Source: Candidatus Kerfeldbacteria bacterium
Lineage (GTDB): Bacteria; Patescibacteriota; Patescibacteriia; SBBC01; CAIJZX01
Direction of reading: 5' to 3'
Length of the DNA: 6,184 nucleotides
Assembly (NCBI GenBank): GCA_016194465.1
Contig: JACQBO010000003.1
Coordinates: forward strand, 1-6,184
How positions within the stretch are numbered: the first letter of the stretch is position 1; each line of letters begins with the position of its first letter. Positions 1-4,096 of this stretch are shown in pieces. The position numbers and the translations under genes were made by a program. The notes below the pieces were generated by a model, which was not told the origin of the DNA, made no database searches, and saw only the letters and a program-made list of their open reading frames with translations.

Positions 1-16
1 AATACCGAGCATTCAG

Positions 17-39
17 ACCACCACCCTTGGGGTGGTGGT
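17..39. other. Strong GC-rich hairpin, possibly the terminator of an upstream gene
   Basis: ACCACCACCC (17-26) and GGGTGGTGGT (30-39) form a perfect 10-bp stem closed by a 3-nt loop. No T-run follows on either strand, so it is not a textbook intrinsic terminator. It lies 12 nt upstream of the -35 box of the next gene, so it may separate that gene from whatever precedes the window, or stabilise the 3' end of an upstream transcript. The hairpin is seen directly; its role is inferred. Confidence 0.5.
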
Positions 40-51
40 GCACCTTCGCGC

Positions 52-79
52 TTGACAATCAATGATTTTTTGATACAAT
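52..79 (+). promoter_or_regulatory. Sigma-70-type promoter with extended -10
   Basis: A perfect -35 box TTGACA (52-57) is followed, after 16 nt, by TACAAT (74-79). TG sits at 71-72, giving an extended -10 (TGnTACAAT). Transcription should start near 86, which is 0-3 nt before the ATG at 89, so the mRNA would be essentially leaderless. No Shine-Dalgarno sequence could fit. Confidence 0.75.
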
Positions 80-88
80 GACTGCACT

Positions 89-283
89 ATGGCCATCGAT
101 TGGAGCACCATTATTCGCAAGTATCGTGGTCTTTGGGTTGGCCTCAAAGACGATGAGCGCACCGTCGTCGCCAGCGGTCAAACCGTGCAAGAGGTCTTAA
201 AAAAGGCGAAAGCGAAGGGGTTCAACCAACCCATTCTTTTCCGCGTCCCGTCCGAAGTGCTCCCCTACGTTGGGAGTGCCTAG
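89..283 (+). CDS. Small DUF5678-like protein
   Basis: This is a 64-residue protein of unknown function. Its pattern WSTIIRKYRGLWVGLKDDE, then TVVASGQTVQEVLKKAKAKG, then PILFRVP matches my memory of the DUF5678 family. Those are small soluble proteins of about 60-80 residues whose sequence runs 'KY.GkWVaL... V.asG.t..EvleeAk.kG...PilfrVP'. No signal peptide or membrane segment is visible. The start ATG at 89 is favoured because the promoter would begin transcription almost on it. The gene ends TAG at 281-283, only 4 nt before the start of the aspartic protease gene, so the two are very likely co-transcribed and possibly translationally coupled. The partnership suggests the small protein is a substrate, regulator or chaperone of the protease, but that is inference. 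Family assignment is fairly secure; function is unknown. Confidence 0.8.
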   Translation: MAIDWSTIIRKYRGLWVGLKDDERTVVASGQTVQEVLKKAKAKGFNQPILFRVPSEVLPYVGSA

Positions 284-287
284 GGCT

Positions 288-713
288 ATGAAATTTTCGT
301 ATCGGAAAATCCCGCTGACTGACCGATCAGCGTATTTTGGTTCGTCGTTTCTGCGGCCGATTATTCCGGTGACCATCCAGGCCGGCAATAAAACAATACG
401 ATACGCTGCACTCGTTGACTCCGGCGCTGACTTCAACATTTTTCATGCCGAAATCGGTGCCGGCATTGGTCTTGATATTCCCTCCGGCGAACCAATCAAC
501 TTTGGCGGCATTCATGCGAAGAGCGGCGCTCAAGGGTATTTTCACGACGTCACCCTCATCGTTGGGGGCCATGTATTCCCAACCCGAGTCGCATTTTCCT
601 CTGGTATCGCCGAGTATGGACACGGCGTTCTTGGCCAGAAAGGATTTTTCGAGTTTTTCAAAGTGATCTTTGACCATCAATCGGGGTCGCTCGAAATAAA
701 ACCAAAAAAGTAA
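288..713 (+). CDS. Retropepsin-like single-domain aspartic protease
   Basis: This is a 141-residue protein carrying the aspartic protease signature ALVDSGAD (residues 41-48, catalytic Asp44). Near the C-terminus, HGVLGQKGFFEFFKVIFD (112-129) matches the second conserved 'hhG' strand and flap-end pattern of retropepsin-like folds. There is one DSGA motif, and the length is that of one retropepsin lobe, so the active enzyme would be a homodimer. No signal peptide is seen, so it probably acts in the cytoplasm on an unknown substrate. I chose ATG 288, 4 nt after the upstream stop. A TTG at 270 would add six residues but overlaps the upstream gene by 14 nt. A weak GGGAG (272-276) lies 11 nt before the ATG, so translation may rely on coupling to the DUF5678-like gene. 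The fold assignment is strong; the biological role is open. Confidence 0.85.
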   Translation: MKFSYRKIPLTDRSAYFGSSFLRPIIPVTIQAGNKTIRYAALVDSGADFNIFHAEIGAGIGLDIPSGEPINFGGIHAKSGAQGYFHDVTLIVGGHVFPTRVAFSSGIAEYGHGVLGQKGFFEFFKVIFDHQSGSLEIKPKK

Positions 714-731
714 CTTCGCACCCGCAATGCC

Positions 732-887
732 ATGAAACCCGAACGTCTTACCACCCTCGCTGATGGACCTATATCTTGATATGAATGGGTTCTTTTAGAC
801 AAGCATCTTCAACCCGCCGAAGGCGTGAGCGACTTCCTCAGATTCGCGACCGAAAAATTCAACTGCTTGTGGCCGATAATCATTTGA
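732..887 (+). pseudogene. Possible decayed TMEM175/DUF1211-like gene fragment
   Basis: From ATG 732 one frame reads MKPERLTTLADG, then three codons and a TGA (777-779). It continues in the same frame as YEWVLLDKHLQPAEGV through FNCLWPIII to a second TGA at 885. The start resembles the first helix of TMEM175/DUF1211 potassium channel proteins ('eRLeALsDGvFAIamTLLVLDi.lP'). The 16 residues after ADG align without gaps to that helix, including the stop, and 'LWP' fits the start of the next helix. If correct, this is a mutated remnant with an internal stop and the rest of the gene lost. The identification comes from memory on about 50 codons and could be chance. The stretch is otherwise unexplained and lies 18 nt after the protease gene. 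Confidence 0.3.
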
Positions 888-913
888 TGTGAGAGTGTCA
901 AAAGAAAGCTTGA

Positions 914-965
914 ATTTATAGGTATTTATAGTAAACTTATAAAAGAACTTGACTTTTATAAGTTT
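914..965. promoter_or_regulatory. Putative operator: 13-bp perfect inverted repeat plus two upstream direct repeats
   Basis: AAACTTATAAAAG (933-945) and CTTTTATAAGTTT (953-965) are exact reverse complements separated by 7 nt, giving a 33-bp palindrome centred on 949. It overlaps the -35 box TTGACT (949-954) of the following gene and enters the promoter spacer. Upstream, ATTTATAG occurs twice (914-921 and 924-931), exactly 10 bp apart. The downstream gene begins with a MerR-type DNA-binding domain, so autoregulation is the natural inference. The arms cannot be an intrinsic terminator because they are AT-only apart from one C and one G each, and no T-tract follows. Confidence 0.7.
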
Positions 966-977
966 GTGGTGTATACT
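949..977 (+). promoter_or_regulatory. Sigma-70-type promoter of the MerR-GHKL operon
   Basis: TTGACT (949-954) is separated by exactly 17 nt from TATACT (972-977). The ATG at 986 begins 9 nt after the end of the -10 box, so the transcript is probably leaderless. The right arm of the palindrome occupies the -35 end and half of the spacer, a position where binding would control RNA polymerase. Confidence 0.8.
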
Positions 978-985
978 TAATCAAT

Positions 986-1711
986 ATGGAGGAAATGACC
1001 ATACGCGTTACTGAAGCAGCGGACATTCTTGGAGTTACCGCCCAGACCCTTCGGAATTGGGAAAAATCCGGTCGTTTGGTGCCGCAGCGTAGCCCTGGGG
1101 GGCAACGTCGATATGTGCTGTCCGAAATGCAGCGCCTGGCGGTTGATTTGCCGAAACTAGCCTGGGCTTGGGCGTCGAGCGCGCAACCGCCGGAAATTCC
1201 GGATGAGTATTACTGCCAACAGCCCGATCGGTTTAGCGGTCGCCTGACGAAAATGGGAACGGTATTGGAAGCGTTACCTGGCGGACAGGCGCAAGGCCTG
1301 GCCTCACTGCTCACGAGTGTGGCTGGCGAAATCGGCGATAATTCGTTCGCGCACAACATCGGGAATTGGCCGGATGTGCCGGGAATATTTTTTGCGTATG
1401 ACCTTCAAAAAAGAAGAATTTTTTTGGCTGATCGTGGTCAAGGAATACGAGCGACATTGCAACGAGTCAGACCGAATATTGTGAATGACGGTGAGGCAAT
1501 CCACATTGCTTTTACCGAAACCATTTCTGGTCGTAGCCCGGAAAAACGAGGGAACGGATTGAAGTTGGTGAAAAAGATTGCTGAAACGAATCCGATCGGG
1601 TTAACCCTTACCTCGGGCATCGCGCAAGCAACCATCCCGGCGCATGGACACATGCGTGTTAGAGCGATCGATAGAAACGTGCGCGGAGTGGTCACCGAGA
1701 TAACCTTTTAA
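986..1711 (+). CDS. MerR-type HTH fused to a GHKL (histidine-kinase-like) ATPase domain
   Basis: This is a 241-residue fusion. Residues 5-50 form a MerR/BldC-like helix-turn-helix (VTEAADILGVTAQTLRNWEK, then the wing SPGGQRRY at 36-43). Residues 51-90 are a Trp/Ala-rich linker. Residues 90-241 carry the GHKL ATP-binding motifs: N-box EIGDNSFAHN (115-124, with the Mg-binding Asn119), G1 box DRGQGI (149-154) and G2 box RGNGLKLV (188-195). There is no phosphoacceptor histidine domain, receiver or membrane segment, so it is not a classical sensor kinase. The closest functional analogy is the anti-sigma kinase/partner-switching type. The STAS-like gene follows after 6 nt, which fits that analogy. 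The leaderless promoter fixes the start at 986. ATG 995 has GGAGG only 2 nt upstream, too close to serve it. Probable role: a cytoplasmic ATP-sensing transcription regulator that binds the palindrome in front of its own gene. Domains are clear; the role is inferred. Confidence 0.85.
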   Translation: MEEMTIRVTEAADILGVTAQTLRNWEKSGRLVPQRSPGGQRRYVLSEMQRLAVDLPKLAWAWASSAQPPEIPDEYYCQQPDRFSGRLTKMGTVLEALPGGQAQGLASLLTSVAGEIGDNSFAHNIGNWPDVPGIFFAYDLQKRRIFLADRGQGIRATLQRVRPNIVNDGEAIHIAFTETISGRSPEKRGNGLKLVKKIAETNPIGLTLTSGIAQATIPAHGHMRVRAIDRNVRGVVTEITF

Positions 1712-1717
1712 TATTGT

Positions 1718-2044
1718 ATGCAAACGATCCAATTAAAAAAATTCGGTACCGTCCTTGTTTCCCGTCCCGCCGGTCTCGAGGCCTTTCGAGCACTTCGTCC
1801 CACGCTCGATCCAAACCAGCCGGTCGCCATCAATTTTGACGGGGTGTTAACGGTGACGCCGTCATGGTTTGATGAGTTTCTGACCGCCCTGGCCGAATAC
1901 TTTTCGGGCCGGGTTGAGTTGTTAGCGACGGAGAACGCGTCGGTGCGAGCGATGTTACCAATTCTCGCCGCTGATCGTCACGATGCCGCCAGCGGTCCGC
2001 TCCAGCGCGCAATTGTAGCGATGCACCTTGCAACCTCTTCATAA
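1718..2044 (+). CDS. STAS-like (DUF4325) protein
   Basis: This is a 108-residue cytoplasmic protein. The core VAINFDGVLTVTPSWFDEF (residues 36-54) matches the DUF4325 'STAS-like' pattern 'v.iDF.gV..vtpSfaDEf'. It is followed by a helix, a strand RVELLATEN and the helix SVRAMLPIL. That alternating strand/helix order is typical of STAS folds, which act as binding partners of GHKL kinases in anti-sigma/anti-anti-sigma switches. Ser49 in PSW lies about where STAS proteins carry their phosphorylatable Ser/Thr, though nothing here shows that it is modified. The ATG lies 6 nt after the stop of the MerR-GHKL gene with no Shine-Dalgarno sequence, so translation is probably coupled. From memory, DUF4325 domains commonly occur fused to, or next to, HTH-GHKL proteins, which supports a joint function. 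The last 20 or so residues are not recognised. Confidence 0.75.
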   Translation: MQTIQLKKFGTVLVSRPAGLEAFRALRPTLDPNQPVAINFDGVLTVTPSWFDEFLTALAEYFSGRVELLATENASVRAMLPILAADRHDAASGPLQRAIVAMHLATSS

Positions 2045-2069
2045 GCGTTACGCCGTGATCGTACGATGT

Positions 2070-2150
2070 ATGAGTTTTTGGACATCAACCCTGGACAGTT
2101 ACACGAAACTTCCGCCGGACCGCCGGGCGATGATTGAACATTTTTACTAG
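2070..2150 (+). CDS. Possible 26-residue micro-ORF or truncated gene start
   Basis: ATG 2070 opens a 26-codon frame ending TAG 2148-2150. Its C-terminal part, YTKLPPDRRAMIEHFY, has the composition of a real helical protein (charged and amphipathic) rather than random translation. It sits 25 nt after the STAS-like gene, so it could be a third, tiny operon member or the surviving start of a deleted gene. No Shine-Dalgarno sequence or own promoter is evident. I do not recognise a family. Confidence 0.2.
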   Translation: MSFWTSTLDSYTKLPPDRRAMIEHFY

Positions 2151-2164
2151 GGCGCCGGCCAGAA

Positions 2165-2184
2165 ATCAGATTTTCTGATATACT
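2165..2184 (+). promoter_or_regulatory. Extended -10 promoter overlapped by a small inverted repeat
   Basis: TGATATACT (2176-2184) is an extended -10 (TG, one base, TATACT). There is no good -35 box at the right distance, as is usual for extended -10 promoters. The ATG at 2191 follows 6 nt after the -10, so +1 should fall on the start codon. ATCAGA (2165-2170) and TCTGAT (2174-2179) form a 6-bp inverted repeat with a TTT centre that covers the TG and the first base of the -10. It is a possible repressor site. Confidence 0.6.
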
Positions 2185-2190
2185 AATCAT

Positions 2191-2490
2191 ATGCCTGCGG
2201 ATCCAGAATTGGTAAAAGCCGGAAATCAAGCCGCTAAGATTATTGGGGGTTACGCGATAGTCGCATATATAGCTGCGGGAGTTATTGTAATTATCCTACT
2301 TTTAATACGGCAATCAATTGAAGGGTTAGTTCAAAAAGTTATCTCAAAAATGAAAAATAAAAACAAGAAGAATATTTTAGGAAAATGTCCCGTTGACGGA
2401 GGTGGACTTGTTGAGCGGGATGGAAAATTCGGGCCGTTTATCGGATGTAGTAATTACCCTAAGTGTCATTACACTAAACCTTTAGGTTAA
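2191..2490 (+). CDS. Membrane-anchored topoisomerase-type zinc-ribbon-like protein with one cysteine replaced
   Basis: This is a 99-residue protein. Residues 20-40 (YAIVAYIAAGVIVIILLLI) form one transmembrane helix. A basic stretch rich in Lys/Asn (49-62) follows, so the C-terminus is probably cytoplasmic. Residues 64-97 match the C4 zinc finger found at the C-terminus of type IA topoisomerases and in many small proteins: KCPVDGGGLVERDGKFGPF, then IGCSNYPKCHYTK. Canonical members have CPxC in the first knuckle. Here it is Cys66-Pro-Val-Asp69, so only Cys66, Cys86 and Cys92 remain. Asp69 could still ligate zinc, or the site could be degraded. The start is fixed by the leaderless-type promoter. 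The gene reads as more AT-rich than its neighbours, which could mean separate acquisition. No catalytic role is visible. A nucleic-acid or protein-binding membrane tether is the plausible inference. Confidence 0.8.
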   Translation: MPADPELVKAGNQAAKIIGGYAIVAYIAAGVIVIILLLIRQSIEGLVQKVISKMKNKNKKNILGKCPVDGGGLVERDGKFGPFIGCSNYPKCHYTKPLG

Positions 2491-2508
2491 GCTTTCTAGG
2501 CGTTATTT

Positions 2509-2514
2509 TATTAT
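2509..2514 (+). promoter_or_regulatory. Candidate -10 box of the DHFR-like gene
   Basis: TATTAT matches the -10 consensus at 5 of 6 positions and ends 10 nt before the ATG at 2525. No convincing -35 box is seen 17 nt upstream. The leader contains a tandem CCCTAT CCCTAT directly overlapping the start codon and no Shine-Dalgarno sequence. The gene could equally be read from the promoter at 2176. Confidence 0.35.
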
Positions 2515-2524
2515 CCCTATCCCT

Positions 2525-3136
2525 ATGCGTAAAATTATCACCACAACCTTCGTCACCCTCGACGGCGTCATGCAAGCACCGGGCGGCCCAAACGAGGACC
2601 GTGATGGCGGTTTTGTCTACGGCGGTTGGTCAGCGAACTACTGGGACGATATCATGGGCGGGGTAATGACGGGATTTATGGCTTTGCCCTTTGAACTCCT
2701 GCTGGGCCGGAAGACGTATGATATTTTTGCCGCCTACTGGCCAACGGCGAAAACTGATTCGGAAGTGGCTATGCCGTTTAACAAAACAAAAAAGTATGTC
2801 GTTTCACACGCACAAAGAGAACTGTCGTGGCAAAATTCATTCCTGGTCACTGGTGATGTTGTAGTGAAGATCAAGAAACTGAAAGTTATGGATGGTCCGG
2901 ACCTCTGGGTTCACGGCAGTGGCAACCTCATCCAAACACTCCTGGTAAATCATTTGATCGACACGATGCATATCTGGACTTTTCCCGTGACCGTTGGTTC
3001 GGGCAAGCGGTTGTTCGCTGAAGGGACGCCGGCCCAAGGCCTCAAGCTCATCGATTCAAAAATTGCAAAGACGGGCGTCATTATTGCCAGCTACGAGTTT
3101 GCCGGAGAAGTGAAGACGGGGACGATCGGCGCGTAA
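2525..3136 (+). CDS. RibD C-terminal-domain/dihydrofolate-reductase family protein
   Basis: This 203-residue protein spans the full length usual for stand-alone RibD_C/DHFR-fold reductases of the YwjB/YyaP type. Visible signatures are the N-terminal strand and loop TTTFVTLDGVMQAPGG (6-21) and LLGRKTYDIFAAYWP (59-73). The nucleotide-binding part is LWVHGSGNLIQTLL (127-140), followed by DTMHIWTFPVTVGSGKRLF (146-164). These match the NADPH-binding and substrate-cleft elements of the fold. The RibD domain itself reduces a pyrimidine-ribose intermediate in riboflavin synthesis, and folA-type enzymes reduce dihydrofolate. Stand-alone members have mostly unknown substrates, and no riboflavin or folate genes are visible here, so the reaction is not assigned. 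The protein is soluble and cytoplasmic. The ATG start gives the expected N-terminus; it ends TAA, 8 nt before the next promoter. Confidence 0.88.
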   Translation: MRKIITTTFVTLDGVMQAPGGPNEDRDGGFVYGGWSANYWDDIMGGVMTGFMALPFELLLGRKTYDIFAAYWPTAKTDSEVAMPFNKTKKYVVSHAQRELSWQNSFLVTGDVVVKIKKLKVMDGPDLWVHGSGNLIQTLLVNHLIDTMHIWTFPVTVGSGKRLFAEGTPAQGLKLIDSKIAKTGVIIASYEFAGEVKTGTIGA

Positions 3137-3144
3137 CTCGTCGA

Positions 3145-3173
3145 TTGACAAAGGCTATTTTCTGAGCTACGAT
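3145..3173 (+). promoter_or_regulatory. Sigma-70-type promoter
   Basis: A perfect -35 box TTGACA (3145-3150), a 17-nt spacer and the weaker -10 TACGAT (3168-3173, 4 of 6 matches) precede the ATG at 3180 by 6 nt. Transcription would begin on or next to that ATG. Confidence 0.6.
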
Positions 3174-3179
3174 TTTTTC

Positions 3180-3470
3180 ATGACATCCTGGTGGCGGAAA
3201 GGGGCTTTTATGCCTAATTATGTTACAAAGGAGCACTTTGATGCTACCATGAGTTCTTTTCGGTCTAAGTTCGTTACTAATGAGCGGTTTGATGCGGCCA
3301 TCAATTCTTTGCGCGAAGAATTTGTGACGAAGGATATATTTCATACGCGGATGGATGAAATGATGGTCATTCTCCAACGTCTCGATCAGGAGAGGGTTTT
3401 CACCGCCGAATGGATCCGGCGGATTGAGGCCGATGTGAGCATGGTGAAAAAACATCTCAAGCTTACATAA
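3180..3470 (+). CDS. Small VTK-repeat coiled-coil-like protein
   Basis: This is a 96-residue hypothetical protein built of three tandem 17-residue units starting YVTKEHFDA (14), FVTNERFDA (31) and FVTKDIFHT (48). A charged helix to the C-terminus (64-96) follows. Each unit has the pattern [YF]-V-T-[KN]-x-x-F, with Thr as a likely helix cap, then an amphipathic helix. Similar short 'VTK..FD' helical proteins are, from memory, common in Patescibacteria and of unknown function. The start is uncertain. ATG 3180 falls exactly where the promoter would begin transcription. ATG 3210 has an SD-like AAGGGG 5-7 nt upstream and begins just before the first repeat, giving 86 residues. There is no signal peptide or membrane segment; the protein is probably a cytoplasmic oligomer. 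It ends at the shared terminator. Confidence 0.7.
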   Translation: MTSWWRKGAFMPNYVTKEHFDATMSSFRSKFVTNERFDAAINSLREEFVTKDIFHTRMDEMMVILQRLDQERVFTAEWIRRIEADVSMVKKHLKLT

Positions 3471-3483
3471 GTAATCTAAACAA

Positions 3484-3518
3484 AAGACCGTCCTGAGCAG
3501 AGCCGAAAGACGGTTTAT
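3484..3518. terminator. Bidirectional hairpin terminator between convergent genes
   Basis: ACCGTC (3487-3492) pairs with GACGGT (3509-3514), extended by a G·T and an A-T pair, around a 16-nt loop. Reading the minus strand, the hairpin is followed by TCTTTTGTTT, a good terminator tail for the VOC gene. On the plus strand the tail TTTATTGTT is weaker. It lies 16 nt after the VTK-repeat gene and 15 nt after the VOC gene stop, so it can serve both. Confidence 0.65.
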
Positions 3519-3530
3519 TGTTCGTCGTAA

Positions 3531-3935
3531 TTATTGACGCGGCGCGGCTTGAAGCAAGCCGACAGGGTTGCCTTCCGAATCGGTGAAATTGACCCATTTG
3601 CCGATCATGGGAATGTCCACGGGTTCTGCTATCACTTTCCCGCCGGCGGCCTTAACATCTTTCATCGCGGCCGCGATGTCCTCGACGCTGACAATCACGC
3701 GCGGGGTTTTTGGTCCAGGGACATCCGGAGAGTTGGGGTAAAATCCACCATTGATGGTGCCAGGTGTTTTGACCATCCGTTTCTCATCGGTCTCGGTCGT
3801 GGCGGCCGTGACATACCCGCCGTATTCCGGTGCGGTTTTGTTCATTTTCCAGCCAAAAGCCTTTTCGTAAAACATTGCGACGCGGTTAGCATCGCCATAC
3901 GGCATTTCGAAGTGGACAACGGGGTTGTATTTCAT
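3531..3935 (-). CDS. VOC (glyoxalase/bleomycin-resistance fold) family protein
   Basis: This 134-residue protein contains one vicinal-oxygen-chelate module pair. The first strand is VVHFEMP (6-12), the helix is ANRVAMFYEKAFGWKM (16-31), and INGGFYP lies at 61-67. The second half begins PRVIVSVEDIAAAMKDVKAAGGKV (78-101) and ends KWVNFTDSEGNPVGLLQ (113-129). It matches short stand-alone VOC proteins of the COG3324 type, which form dimers. Where canonical glyoxalase I has 'N.iElvq' with a metal-ligand Glu, this has NPVGLLQ, so a classical glyoxalase metal site looks incomplete and the substrate cannot be named. The Met at 3935 gives the usual family N-terminus directly before the first strand. 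An in-frame ATG at 4037 would add 34 aromatic-rich residues. The gene is cytoplasmic, divergent from the large gene at 4097, and ends at the shared terminator. Confidence 0.85.
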   Translation of the reverse strand: MKYNPVVHFEMPYGDANRVAMFYEKAFGWKMNKTAPEYGGYVTAATTETDEKRMVKTPGTINGGFYPNSPDVPGPKTPRVIVSVEDIAAAMKDVKAAGGKVIAEPVDIPMIGKWVNFTDSEGNPVGLLQAAPRQ

Positions 3936-4041
3936 ATGGTTGGGGTAAAGAATAAGGTTTCCATAGTGTAGCAAATTATCGGGGAAAGTGTGAATGACGT
4001 CAGACACAGCCTGCCAGAAAAATCCCCAGTCAAACATAGAT

Positions 4042-4070
4042 TTGCCCCCGCCACATAACCGATATATACT
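4042..4070 (+). promoter_or_regulatory. Promoter of the large DUF5667-like gene, possibly overlapping a divergent promoter
   Basis: TTGCCC (4042-4047, 4 of 6), a 17-nt spacer and TATACT (4065-4070) would start transcription near 4077, leaving a leader of about 20 nt without a Shine-Dalgarno sequence. On the minus strand TTGTGA (4090-4085), a 17-nt spacer and TATATC (4067-4062) could drive the VOC gene, with its -10 sharing the same TATATA core. The forward promoter is the better supported; the reverse one is weak. Confidence 0.5.
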
Positions 4071-4096
4071 GAAACCAGACAACTCACAATAAAAAT

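Larger units (their letters stand above)
2045..2190. other. Intergenic region after the STAS-like operon
   Basis: These 146 nt contain a 10-bp perfect palindrome ATCGTACGAT (2058-2067) 14 nt after the STAS-like stop. They also contain the 26-codon ORF at 2070, a repeated CCGCCGG in 2112-2126, and the promoter of the zinc-ribbon gene. No hairpin with a T-tract is seen, so where the MerR-GHKL transcript ends is unclear. Confidence 0.5.

Noticed and set aside
270..287. TTG start at 270 for the aspartic protease
   Set aside because: It would overlap the upstream gene by 14 nt and add six residues with no family support. ATG 288 is the simpler start.
933..965. Palindrome as an intrinsic terminator or transposon end
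   Set aside because: The arms are almost all A/T with no T-tract beyond the stem. There is no transposase or target-site duplication nearby, and its place over a -35 box fits an operator better.
732..980. Reading TGA as glycine (Gracilibacteria/SR1 code), which would open a frame from 732 to a TAA at 980
   Set aside because: All eight complete genes here do end in TAA or TAG, which raised the idea. But the 696-codon gene uses only GGN for its many glycines with no in-frame TGA, and the extended frame would run through the operator and promoter of the next gene.
986..1711. MerR-GHKL protein as a classical two-component sensor kinase
   Set aside because: There is no H-box/dimerisation helix with phosphoacceptor His, no sensor or membrane segment and no response regulator next to it.
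3219..3371. 51-bp periodic region as a CRISPR or DNA-level tandem repeat
   Set aside because: The periodicity is at the protein level. The nucleotide sequence of the units has diverged, and the units lie inside one open reading frame.
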